Below, piece by piece: positions 43,841 to 55,470 of a DNA stretch of 64,000 bases (position 1 is its first letter; every line of letters begins with the position of its first letter). The stretch is from positions 124,001 through 188,000 of the forward strand of contig JAQJVL010001208.1 in assembly GCA_035578905.1 (NCBI GenBank), written 5' to 3'. Under the pieces are notes generated by a model. The model ran no database searches and was not told the origin of the DNA. It saw only the letters and a list, made by a program, of their open reading frames with translations. The position numbers and the translations under genes are program-made. Source of the stretch: Stictocephala bisonia (Eukaryota; Arthropoda; Insecta; Hemiptera; Membracidae).

Positions 43841-46800
43841 CACTCACATTCACGTTCTTCAGCGCCAAACAACTACTTCACTCACCCAATTATCTACACA
43901 AACTGTACTTACATACGACAATAGACATGCCTCCCAGCCTCACTTATATCGCTTATACGTATTTACGGCGTTAAACTGTAGTTCACTCACAATCACGTTC
44001 TTCAGCGCCAAACAACTACTTCACTCACCCAATTATCTACACAAACTGTACTTACATACGACAATAGACATGCCTCCCAGCCTCACTTATATCGCTTATA
44101 CGTATTTACGGCGTTAAACTGTAGTTCACTCACAATCACGTTCTTCAGCGCCAAACAACTGCTTCCTTCACCCAATTATCTACATAAACTGTACTTACAT
44201 ACGACAACAGACATGTCTCCCATCATCACTTATATCGCTTATACGTATTTACGGCGTTAAACTGTAGTTCACTCACATTCACGTTCTTCAGCGCCAAACA
44301 ACTACTTCCCTCACCCAATTATCTACACAACCTGTACTTACATACGACAATAGACATGCCTCCCAACCTCACTTATATCGCTTATACGTAGTTACGGCGT
44401 TAAACTGTAGTTCACTCACATTCACGTTCTTCAGCGCCAAACAACTACTTCCCTCACCCAATTATCTACACAAACTGTACTTACATATGACAATAGATAT
44501 GTCTCCCAGCCTCACTTATATCGCTTATACGTAGTTACGGCGTTAAACTGTAGTTCACTCACATTCACGTTCTTCAGCGCCAAACAACTACTTCCCTCAC
44601 CCAATTATCTACACAAACTGTACTTACATACGACAATAGACATGCCTCCCAACCTCACTTATATCGCTTATACGTAGTTACGGCGTTAAACTGTAGTTCA
44701 CTCACATTCACGTTCTTCAGCGCCAAACAACTACTTCCCTCACCCAATTATCTACACAACCTGTACTTACATACGACAATAGACATGCCTCCCAGCCTCA
44801 CTTATATCGCTTATACGTAGTTACGGCGTTAAACTGTAGTTCACTCACATTCACGTTCTTCAGCGCCAAACAACTACTTCACTCACCCAATTATCTACAC
44901 AAACTGTACTTACATACGACAATAGACATGCCTCCCAGCCTCACTTATATCGCTTATACGTATTTACGGCGTTAAACTGTAGTTCACTCACAATCACGTT
45001 CTTCAGCGCCAAACAACTGCTTCCTTCACCCAATTATCTACATAAACTGTACTTACATACGACAACAGACATGTCTCCCATCATCACTTATATCGCTTAT
45101 ACGTATTTACGGCGTTAAACTGTAGTTCACTCACATTTACGTTCTTCAGCGCCAAACAACTACTTCCCTCACCCAATTATCTACACAACCTGTACTTACA
45201 TACGACAATAGACATGCCTCCCAGCCTCACTTATATCGCTTATACGTAGTTACGGCGTTAAACTGTAGTTCACTCACATTCACGTTCTTCAGCGCCAAAC
45301 AACTACTTCCCTCACCCAATTATCTACATAAACTGTACTTACATACGACAACAGACATGTCTCCCATCATCACTTATATCGCTTATACGTATTTACGGCG
45401 TTAAACTGTAGTTCACTCACAATCACGTTCTTCAGCGCCAAACAACTACTTCCCTCACCCAATTATCTACACAAACTGTACTTACATATGACAATAGATA
45501 TGTCTCCCAGCCTCACTTATATCGCTTATACGTATTTACGGCGTTAAACTGTAGTTCACTCACAATCACGTTCTTCAGCGCCAAACAACTACTTCCCTCA
45601 CCCAATTATCTACACAAACTGTACTTACATACGACAACAGACATGTCTCCCATCATCACTTATATCGCTTATACGTATTTACGGCGTTAAACTGTAGTTC
45701 ACTCACAATCACGTTCTTCAGCGCCAAACAACTACTTCCCTCACCCAATTATCTACACAAACTGTACTTACATACGACAACAGACATGTCTCCCATCATC
45801 ACTTATATCGCTTATACGTATTTACGGCGTTAAACTGTAGTTCACTCACAATCACGTTCTTCAGCGCCAAACAACTGCTTCCTTCACCCAATTATCTACA
45901 TAAACTGTACTTACATACGACAACAGACATGTCTCCCATCATCACTTATATCGCTTATACGTAGTTACGGCGTTAAACTGTAGTTCACTCACAATCACGT
46001 TCTTCAGCGCCAAACAACTACTTCCCTCACCCAATTATCTACACAAACTGTACTTACATACGACAACAGACATGTCTCCCATCATCACTTATATCGCTTA
46101 TACGTATTTACGGCGTTAAACTGTAGTTCACTCACAATCACGTTCTTCAGCGCCAAACAACTGCTTCCTTCACCCAATTATCTACATAAACTGTACTTAC
46201 ATACGACAACAGACATGTCTCCCATCATCACTTATATCGCTTATACGTAGTTACGGCGTTAAACTGTAGTTCACTCACAATCACGTTCTTCAGCGCCAAA
46301 CAACTGCTTCCTTCACCCAATTATCTACATAAACTGTACTTACATACGACAACAGACATGTCTCCCATCATCACTTATATCGCTTATACGTAGTTACGGC
46401 GTTAAACTGTAGTTCACTCACATTCACGTTCTTCAGCGCCAAACAACTACTTCCCTCACCCAATTATCTACACAAACTGTACTTACATACGACAATAGAC
46501 ATGCCTCCCAGCCTCACTTATATCGCTTATACGTATTTACGGCGTTAAACTGTAGTTCACTCACATTCACGTTCTTCAGCGCCAAACAACTACTTCCCTC
46601 ACCCAATTATCTACACAAACTGTACTTACATACGACAATAGACATGCCTCCCAGCCTCACTTATATCGCTTATACGTAGTTACGGCGTTAAACTGTAGTT
46701 CACTCACATTCACGTTCTTCAGCGCCAAACAACTACTTCCCTCACCCAATTATCTACACAACCTGTACTTACATACGACAATAGACATGCCTCCCAGCCT

Positions 46801-47685
46801 CACTTATATCGCTTATACGTAGTTACGGCGTTAAACTGTAGTTCACTCACATTCACGTTCTTCAGCGCCAAACAACTACTTCCCTCACCCAATTATCTAC
46901 ATAAACTGTACTTACATACGACAACAGACATGTCTCCCATCATCACTTATATCGCTTATACGTATTTACGGCGTTAAACTGTAGTTCACTCACAATCACG
47001 TTCTTCAGCGCCAAACAACTACTTCCCTCACCCAATTATCTACACAAACTGTACTTACATATGACAATAGATATGTCTCCCAGCCTCACTTATATCGCTT
47101 ATACGTATTTACGGCGTTAAACTGTAGTTCACTCACAATCACGTTCTTCAGCGCCAAACAACTACTTCCCTCACCCAATTATCTACACAAACTGTACTTA
47201 CATACGACAACAGACATGTCTCCCATCATCACTTATATCGCTTATACGTATTTACGGCGTTAAACTGTAGTTCACTCACAATCACGTTCTTCAGCGCCAA
47301 ACAACTACTTCCCTCACCCAATTATCTACACAAACTGTACTTACATACGACAACAGACATGTCTCCCATCATCACTTATATCGCTTATACGTATTTACGG
47401 CGTTAAACTGTAGTTCACTCACAATCACGTTCTTCAGCGCCAAACAACTGCTTCCTTCACCCAATTATCTACATAAACTGTACTTACATACGACAACAGA
47501 CATGTCTCCCAGCCTCACTTATATCGCTTATACGTATTTACGGCGTTAAACTGTAGTTCACTCACAATCACGTTCTTCAGCGCCAAACAACTACTTCCCT
47601 CACCCAATTATCTACACAAACTGTACTTACATACGTCAATAGATATGCCTCATAGCCTCACTTATTCGTACTTACAGCATTAAAC
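43841..47685 (+). repeat. 143-bp satellite array, about 27 monomers
   Basis: GCGTTAAACTGTAGTTCACT recurs every 143 bp without indels. Monomer variants differ at linked sites: ACTACTTCCCTC/ACTGCTTCCTTC, ACAAACTG/ACAACCTG/ATAAACTG, GCCTCCCAGCCTC/GTCTCCCATCATC and ACGTATTTACGG/ACGTAGTTACGG. The last monomer is diverged and fades out after 47640. No open frame of note is present. The order of variants shows a larger internal duplication (see findings). Confidence 0.95.
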
Positions 47686-47848
47686 GCCTCTTCCTTGACT
47701 CCAAAACATAAATACACGTGAAACTTGACGTACTTCTCGCCTCACCAATGAGGAAAAGTTAAGTACTGAAGAATACAAGGGATTCTTTGCTACCTTACAT
47801 GATAAATGGTTCCTCACTAACCCTTCATATACTGATAAAATATCCTTC

Positions 47849-47924
<76 letters not shown>

Positions 47925-48016
47925 TTTTCAGCCAAGGTCATTACGGTTTGGCATCACATTACAGCAAAATACGAAGAATTTTGATTACTTTGCTTTATAA
48001 CAGATCAGTCAGCAGA
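47686..48016. other. Array flank with a TA microsatellite
   Basis: No gene is seen. A perfect TA run spans 47854-47922. Confidence 0.6.
47854..47922. repeat. (TA)n microsatellite, about 34 units
   Basis: Uninterrupted TA dinucleotides. The 65-residue frame at 47787-47984 crosses it and is an artefact. Confidence 0.95.
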
Positions 48017-48123
48017 TGACCTTGATTGACCTGCGGCCATGACCTCCACAATATAGTCAACAGTCGTGACACCACGTGACCCACAGCTATGGTGCAGTAG
48101 GCAGCTATGACCTTGGATGACCT
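48017..48123. promoter_or_regulatory. Cluster of TGACCT half-sites spaced as DR4
   Basis: TGACCT (the complement of AGGTCA) or a near variant occurs at 48017, 48027, 48040, 48067 (TGACAC), 48077 (TGACCC), 48108 and 48118. Three pairs are direct repeats separated by 4 bases. TGACCTTGA at 48017 is the exact complement of TCAAGGTCA, the monomer site of FTZ-F1/ERR-type nuclear receptors. The outer pairs resemble each other beyond the half-sites, so part of the pattern may come from a local duplication. A regulatory role is inference only. Confidence 0.35.
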
Positions 48124-48689
48124 GAGTAAAGTCAGCTGACTGCAGCATGAGTTGCATCAAGGCTGCGCATCACTGCTCCTCGCATGCTAACTACCGCTAA
48201 TGCTCAGCAGAGGTGTGACATGGAATATTCAGTTTCATTATCGTCGGAATGGAAAATACTTGTTTCCCTCGCGTCTTGTGCGATAACCCACTGGAACTTG
48301 GTGTCACATGATGGGATATCGATACTTCCCACTACGTTAAATGTCAACTAGAGGGAAGCATAATGCATTATCTAATATTTTGGGAATATCTTATGAATGA
48401 GATTAATCATCGAGTAAGTTACATAACATAAAATAAGAACCGAATCTATTACACATCAAATTTACGTCCATATTTACTTGCCTCAATTGAATTCTTGCAA
48501 ACGCTTGCAATGTTACTATACTTTTAAAATGCATTGTACGATGAATAAGAAGAAACAAATAATAAAACAAACTTGCAGTCGTAGTAACGAAATGATAGTA
48601 ACACTTGCCTCTTGTGTAATAATGGTTATTATAATAAGCTATGAGAAGTTATATAAAACGAACTACTACACAATAACATAAGCTTCCTG
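48124..48689. other. Intergenic DNA, no gene seen
   Basis: A 67-residue frame at 48478-48681 has no recognisable domain. Confidence 0.5.
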
Positions 48690-49620
48690 AAATTTTAATA
48701 ACAAAATATATTTGTAATCATAATAACATTAACTTCAGAACTTGCAGTCGTAATAATACAATCTACTGGTATCATAACAGTCGTAATAACACAGTCTACT
48801 GGTAATCATAATAACACAAGCTACAGAACTTGCAATTGTAATAACACAATCTAGGCCTACTGGTAATCATATCACAAGCTATAGAGCTTGCAGTCGTAAT
48901 AATACAATCTACTGGTATCATAACAGTCGTAATAACACAGTCTACTGGTAATCATAATAACACAAGCTACAGAACTTGCAATTGTAATAACACAATCTAG
49001 GCCTACTGGTAATCATATCACAAGCTATAGAGCTTGCAGTCGTAATAATACAATCTACTGGTATCATAACAGTCGTAATAACACAGTCTACTGGTAATCA
49101 TAATAACACAAGCTACAGAACTTGCAATTGTAATAACACAATCTACTGGTAATCATAATAACACAAGCTACAGAACTTGCAATTGTAATAAAACAATCTA
49201 CTGGTAATCCTATCACAAGCTATAGAGCTTGCAGTCGTAATAACACAACATACTGGTAATCATAATAACACAAGCTATAGAGCTTGCAGTCGTAATAACA
49301 CAATCTACTGGTATCATAACAGTCGTAATAACACAACATACTGGTAATCATAATAACACAAGCTATAGAGCTTACAGTCGTAATAACACAACATACTGGT
49401 AATCATAATATCACAAGCTATAGAGCTTGCAGTCGTAATAACACAACATACTTGTATCATAACAGTCGTAATAACACAACATACTGGTAATCATAATAAC
49501 ACAAGCTATAGAGCTTGCAGTCGTAATAACACAACATACTGGTAATCATAATAACACAAGCTATAGAGCTTGCAGTCGTAATAACACAACATACTGGTAA
49601 TCATAATAACACAAGCTACG
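48690..49620 (+). repeat. 55-bp / 146-bp hierarchical tandem array
   Basis: The basic unit of about 55 bp contains TACTGGTAATCATAATAACA, the hairpin CAAGCT-ATAG-AGCTTG and CAGTCGTAATAACACAA. In the first half a compound unit of 146 bp recurs: CTTGCAGTCG stands at 48741, 48887 and 49033. It combines full units with a shorter TACTGGTATCATAACAGTCG piece. The second half is mostly simple 55-bp units. Confidence 0.88.
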
Positions 49621-50290
49621 TAGAATCGGAAAACATTGTCAAATTTAAGAACTTAAAGCTTGATTAGTAAAGTAAATTGCAAAGAAAGTGTAAAACTTTA
49701 GATATGACTTCAAACTGAAATGTAATATAGGATATGTGAGGACAAGCAATTAATAAGATAAGCAACTTACAAATACAAATTATAGAAGAGTATTGTATCA
49801 TTACAGTTTAAATAAAATATAGGATAGTGGCAATAAATGATGAATTAAATGAATTAGTGACTCACTAAGTCCAGATTTGTGATATATAGTTATACAAATA
49901 ATTTAGATAAAGTTAATAGATATAATATAATGTGAAACAGTGTAACTTTTATACCACTTTATTTAAATAAGTTATAAAAACGCAACAATTTTTATTTAAA
50001 AAATCCTACAATCTACTTTATGATTAAAAATAGGTAAGTTTTGTGAGTATTTCTATAATTTATAGGCCAAGAGCTTCAACTCAAGTATAAGGTTGATGGG
50101 GGTAGGTTGCATGGACTTGACTCTACATATAGCGGCAATAAATGACGAATTAATTGAGTTGGTGACTAATTACATCCAGGTTTGTGGTATGGTAATTATA
50201 AAAATAATATGATAAAGTTAAGAGTTATCGTATGGTGTGAAACAGGGTAGTTTTTACATAATTTTACTGAATTAAGTTTTAAAATATTTC
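49621..50290. other. AT-rich intergenic DNA, no gene seen
   Basis: GGCAATAAATGAYGAATTAA followed by RAGTGACT-like sequence occurs twice, near 49829 and 50133, with similar downstream words. This suggests an old ~300-bp duplication. Nothing coding is seen. Confidence 0.45.
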
Positions 50291-51750
50291 CAGATGTTTT
50301 TAAAATAGCGAAAATATTTCCTAATTTTAAAAAGTGGACAAGGGCAATGCTGTCTACATTCTCTAAGGTGTTTGAGAAGATTATCTATGCCAGACTCCTG
50401 GATCACTTAAATAAAAACAATATTTTGCAGCCAAATCAAAATTGATTTAGGGCCAATCGATCCACAACAAACACGGTAAGTGATTTTCTAGGAGAGGTAA
50501 TTCAGCAATTGGAAAACCGAGAACCTGCTCTAGGAGTTTTTTATAACTTATCTAAAGCATTTGATGGGGTGGATATATATCTATATAATCTTCTATGTGA
50601 TAAACTTGAACACTATGGTGTAAGAGGCGTCTCCCTGTCTTGGTTTAAATCATATCTGTTCCAGGGTCACAATCAGAGCTGTTGGAAACGAGGTATGGTG
50701 TTCCCCAAGGAAGTATTTTAGGGCCTGTTCTTTTTCTCCTTTACGTAAATGATTTTTTTTACAAGTCTTTCCATGACAAAAGAAAATTCTGTATGTACAT
50801 GACAAACACTGTTGTTTGATGGTTCTAATGAAAGTTTGCAGTCTAAGGTTTCGGCGTATTCTGCATTTGCAAAACTGGCTAAAAAGCAGTAATCTTATAC
50901 AATCTTATTCATGACAAAACTCTCTTTTTACAATTTTTACCCCATAATAAAAGACCTCAATCAGTTTAACTAGAGACATTTGGAATCAAAGAGTGCTCTT
51001 CAATACATTTTTAGGACAGAAATTCTACAGTGGGTTGTCTTGGTTCTTTCACATTTCAGAACTCTGCAAGAGGTTAAGTCGAACCTGTTTTGCCCTTAGG
51101 ACACTACTGTATTCTGGATCCTGAGGCGCTGATAATGGTTTACCATGGCTGTTTTGCCTCTATGATGTCTTATGGAATCGAGGTGTGGGGAGGATCTTCT
51201 CTCGCTTCCCGAGTATTTACGGAGCAAAAGAGATAAATCCAAACTATTTTGGGACTACATCCATTAACTTCGTACGTAGGAATATTTTGTAAACTACAGG
51301 TTTTTACTGTCTTTTCACATTATATATAAATAGAGAGCGATTTTGGCAGCTTTGAAAATCCTCATGATACCCAAACTGATGGTAGGATCATAAATTTCTA
51401 AATAGGCATGGTGGTGACTCCAAAAGCATCGCCTCACACTTGCAGAGAAACATGTCACACATGCAGGACTCATTTTTTTCAATAAGTTGCCTGATGAACT
51501 AAGCGCATACAAGGATAAAAAGTTTCAGAGTAAAATGGTTTTTAATACAATAAATGAGTTCTAAATAAAAACTATATCTAAGTAACTTGTAACTCATAAG
51601 TAATAACGACTGTGATAATGCGAGGCTTACTACCTGTATGTACTGTCAAACTTTATTATTAGTTTATTATTGAAGTCTGAGATAAACGTGTCTTGTAAAT
51701 TTATGAATTCATTATTTATGTTTGAAATAAATGAGTTTGAATTTGAAAGC
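50291..51750 (+). pseudogene. Jockey/CR1-like non-LTR retrotransposon remnant
   Basis: Translation from 50291 gives FPDVFKIAKIFPNFKKWTRA, then MLSTFSKVFEKIIYARLLDH and NNILQPNQN. A stop and FRANRSTTNTV follow, then the catalytic-A region LSKAFDGVD. After a frameshift near 50680, YGVPQGSILGPVLFLLYVND appears, a hallmark RT block. The YADD box reads YVHD, so the active site is destroyed. Further on, GIEVWGGSSLAS and LPDELSAYKDKKFQSKMVFN mark the C-terminus, followed by an A/T-rich tail ending TTTGAATTTGAAA. It is 5'-truncated with an internal deletion after FKKW, several stops and at least one frameshift. In an intact element this protein copies the RNA at the target nick. Confidence 0.75.
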
Positions 51751-52567
51751 AATTGATAATACAATAAACCTGAAACTCATGTTCATATTTTTAATTGCAC
51801 TGTACTATATTTAACGGGAAATACATCATAAAAACAAACCCCTTATCATCATAAGAGAATACTACATTCAAAATATATCGTAGGTAGGGTCCGAAAAAAC
51901 AATAGTAGCAAAAGGTACTTGCATTCACATTACAGCACTACGTTTTAAACTGATAACAAATTATTTATAAGGTAAACAATCAATACCAACATAGAATTAC
52001 ATTCATAATACCATCTTGTATTATATTCTAATAGGCAAGCCAGACATTACATAAGCTATTTGCCGATACCTGAATTATCTGTCTGCAAAGAGAGCCGGAC
52101 GACGTCGAAGGTCACCGGCGCCGGAAACGATCTTGATGCATTCGCCAGGTGAGAACCAAACAACAGCTGACACTTCAGGAAATATTTCCATGAGAAAATT
52201 ATTCAGATTGCTGAAAACTATAGTTAAATAGTCTATTCAGTCACTGATTTAACAGAGACAAGTAGTAAGATAAATATATTTTGAACGTATTATTTTTTTC
52301 ACAGTAAGAATACGTGAATATAATACGTGAAGCCGTATTTTGTAAACACAACTCCTCCTTATTTATTGACCAGTTTAAACGGTTCAGGTATCAAAAAAAT
52401 AGCCTCTGTTCGTAGTTGTGCACTAAGGTCTAATAGACATACAGATGTAATGATCCAACAACGGAACAGAATCCAACAAAAAATATTTTGTAAACTTAGA
52501 TAAGCAAAGTACACACAGTCTGAGCAATTGTCGAATAATTTGAATTAATTCTAAAACACGAGAACAT
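51751..52567. other. Intergenic DNA, no gene seen
   Basis: No supported gene. A short GC-rich patch lies at 52085-52150. Confidence 0.5.
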
Positions 52568-52705
52568 ACAACCCACCCACCCACCCATACACATACAGTG
52601 GTATTGACCCACCCGTCCACCTTTACATGTACATTGTTATTGACCCACCCAGCCACCTATACACGCACAGTGGTATTGACTCACCCACCTCCCATTGACT
52701 CGCCC
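52568..52705 (-). repeat. G-rich minisatellite, inverted block
   Basis: About four units of the same family as 52714-54138, but on the opposite strand (GTATTGACCCACCC instead of GGGTGGGTCAATAC). The left edge has ACCCACCCACCCACCC, a four-tract G-quadruplex motif on the minus strand. Confidence 0.88.
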
Positions 52706-52713
52706 ACTGATCG

Positions 52714-54138
52714 TTTATGGATGGGAGGGTGGGTCAATACCACTGTATGTGAATGGGTGGGTGGGTGGGTGGGTCAATACTACTGTATGTGTATGGGTGG
52801 ATCAATACCACTGTATGCGTATGGGTGGGTGGGTGGATCAACACCACTGTTCGTGTATGGATGGGTGGGTGGGTCAATACCATTGTATGTGTATGGGTGG
52901 GCGGGTGAGTCAACACCACTGTTCGTGTATGGATGGGTGGGTGGGTCAATACCACTGTATGTGTATGGGTGGGCGGGTGAGTCAACACCACTGTTCGTGT
53001 ATGGATGGGTGGGTGGGTCAATACCACTGTATGTGTATGGGTGGGCGGGTGAGTCAACACCACTGTTCGTGTATGGATGGGTGGGTGGGTCAATACCATT
53101 GTATGTGTATGGGTGGGTGAGTGAGTCAACACCACTGTTCGTGTATGGATGGGTGGGTGGGTCAATACCACTGTACGTGTATGGGTGGGCGGGTGAGTCA
53201 ACACCACTGTTCGTGTATGGATGGGTGGGTGGGTCAATACCATTGTATGTGTATGGGTGGGTGAGTGAGTCAACACCACTGTTCGTGTATGGATGGGTGG
53301 GTGGGTCAATACCATTGTATGTGTATGGGTGGGTGAGTGAGTCAACACCACTGTTCGTGTATGGATGGGTGGGTGGGTCAATACCATTGTATGTGTATGG
53401 GTGGGTGAGTGAGTCAACACCACTGTTCGTGTATGGATGGGTGGGTGGGTCAATACCATTGTATGTGTATGGGTGGGTGAGTGAGTCAACACCACTGTTC
53501 GTGTATGGATGGGTGGGTGGGTCAATACCATTGTATGTGTATGGGTGGGTGAGTGAGTCAACACCACTGTTCGTGTATGGATGGGTGGGTGGGTCAATAC
53601 CATTGTATGTGTATGGGTGGGTAGGTGGGTCAATAACAATGTACGTGTAAAGGTGGACGGGTGGGTCAATACCACTGTACATGTATGGGTGGGTAGGTGG
53701 GTTAACACCACTGTTCATGTATGGATGGGTGGGTGGGTCAATACCATTGTATGTGTATGGGTGGGTGGGTGGGTCATACCATTGTATGTGTATGGGTGGG
53801 TGAGTGAGTCAACACCACTGTTCGTGTATGGATGGGTGGGTGGGTCAATACCATTGTATGTGTATGGGTGGGTAGGTGGGTCAATACCATTGTATGTGTA
53901 TGTGTGGGTAGGTGGGTCAATACCAATGTATGTGTATGGGTGGGTAGGTGGGTTAACACCACTGTTCATGTATGGATGGGTGGGTGGGTCAATACCATTG
54001 TATGTGTATGGGTGGGTAGGTGGGTCAATACCATTGTATGTGTATGGGTGTACGGGTGGGTCAATACCATTGTATGTGTATGGGTGGGTGGGTGGGTCAA
54101 TACCATTGTATGTGTATGTATGGGTGGGTAGGTGGGTT
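52714..54138 (+). repeat. G-rich 36-bp minisatellite in 72-bp dimers
   Basis: Two alternating 36-bp subunits, one with GGGTCAATACCATTGTATGT and one with GAGTCAACACCACTGTTCGT, give a 72-bp period (TTCGTG at 52850, 52922, 52994). Later units lose the strict alternation. A five-tract GGGTGGGTGGGTGGGTGGG lies at 52755-52773. Since 36 and 72 are multiples of three, long frames of 350, 325 and 312 residues stay open on both strands. They encode only the repeat and are not treated as genes. Confidence 0.93.
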
Positions 54139-54559
54139 AAACTACTAATAGTTTAACTATTAGTAGGCCTAGTTTAACCCTGAAGGACATGGGAAGCCCT
54201 CAAAGTACGTTTTTCGGACAATTATCTCTCTCCATGATATTATTAAATATCATGGAGAGATATAAATTAGTAAACAGTTAACAGCTGTTCAAATGTAAAT
54301 AATGATGTTTACGAAATTGTAACAGCTGTTGGAATATAAATACTGTAACAGTGTTTATAATACTGTGACGGTTACAGATGTTCATAAATGTTAGAGACGG
54401 AAATGTTGATTGATTCAGTGGAAGTTTTGTTTGAATTAAAGTTGTAAATAAATGGTTCTACAGAATTGACACAAACTTTCCCCATATTAAAAACGAAAAA
54501 TTTTAACTTTGAAAATTACCAGTTTTATTCCTAAATATGTTTTTTCCATAACTCAAAAA
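54139..54559. other. Hairpin-rich flank of the minisatellite
   Basis: Two perfect hairpins follow the array. One pairs 54142-54153 with 54155-54166 (12-bp stem, 1-base loop). The other pairs 54227-54241 with 54246-54260 (15-bp stem, 4-base loop). No gene is seen. Confidence 0.7.
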
Positions 54560-54830
54560 CAAGTCAAGTTAGAGACATGCAATTTTACAAAAATGTATTA
54601 CATTGTAATTCACACCTTTTCTTACAATTTAATCGAAATCATTAGAGCAGTTTTTGAGAAAATTCAATTTTTGTATGTTTTTTGCCAACCAAAAGTGAAA
54701 AAATGGTCTGGATATATTGGCTAAATACACCTACATACAGACTTTCATAAAAATCAACCTGTTTGGTCTCCAGCGAAGTGCACATACACGTACGGACAGA
54801 CACCAAAATTATTTTTCGAAACAACCACTC
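54560..54830 (-). repeat. Dispersed repeat (pairs with 23155-23400)
   Basis: The minus strand carries GTGCACTTCGCTGGAGACCA, GATTTTTATGAAAGTCTGTA, GTAGGTGTATTTAGCCAATA, CCATTTTTTCACTTTTGGTT and AAAAACTGCTCTAATGATTT in the same order as at 23155-23400. Overlapping short frames on both strands here are part of this repeat. Confidence 0.7.
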
Positions 54831-55387
54831 ATTTGGGTTCAGAGGACCCTGAAATGAATTTTTAGACCAACTTGTAATATTTTTTTGTTTACGATCACAA
54901 TACATTCTCTATGCTAACGCATATGGGAGAAAGTAAAAGAGCGAATGCATGTCTGTGTGTGTGCGTAATCACCCGATGTTAAATAAAATTTAAAATGTTA
55001 AAATGGCTAAGTATTAACAATGGATGTTTATACTAGTACTATAAATAAAGGGAAAATAAAGTCAAGAGCTACTGTAAATATATTTATTTTACTTTTATTT
55101 TAAAATTTTAAATGATACTCCTGCTCATCAACTCAAAATTTACACGCCGATGTGTCACGAGCGGAGTGAGTGACGGGGTTAGCACGAGAGCGTGCAGGTG
55201 TGTCCTCTACTTTAACATAGATTTCCCAACGAAGCTAGTGTAATAAGATCTTAATAAGTTATACTAACATTTCAAAGTCTTTATAATTTATGAGTACGAT
55301 AAAACACTTCTTGGGTCTGAATAGTCCTACTTCCAGGGCTTTTGGTTTACAAATGCAACTTCAAAATGCAGAGTCTGGTATGATAGC
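54831..55387. other. Intergenic DNA with a dispersed repeat end
   Basis: No gene is seen. It includes copy 3 of the CACGCTTTGCGT-type repeat end. Confidence 0.5.
55144..55207 (-). repeat. Dispersed repeat end, copy 3 of 3
   Basis: The minus strand reads GGACACACCTGCACGCTCTC, GTGCTAACCCCGTCACTCAC and TCCGCTCGTGACACATCGGC. It shares the order of words with 14402-14443 and 30095-30135 and is the longest of the three copies. Confidence 0.6.
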
Positions 55388-55470
55388 TAGTTCTCTGTGC
55401 GGATGGCGGGGCCAGCACCGTTGTCAGTCCCTCCCTTTACTACTCTCTAAATCCTGAAGGATGAACGTAG
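55388..55470 (+). repeat. Dispersed repeat (pairs with 19630-19705)
   Basis: AGTTCTCTGTGCGGATGGCG then CTCTAAATCCTGAAGGATGA aligns with the minus strand of 19630-19705. Confidence 0.6.

Noticed and set aside
52598..53718. Long open frames of 350, 325 and 312 residues on both strands
   Set aside because: They lie wholly in the 36/72-bp minisatellite. A period divisible by three keeps frames open on both strands, and the products are only the translated repeat, with no leader, domain or splice context.
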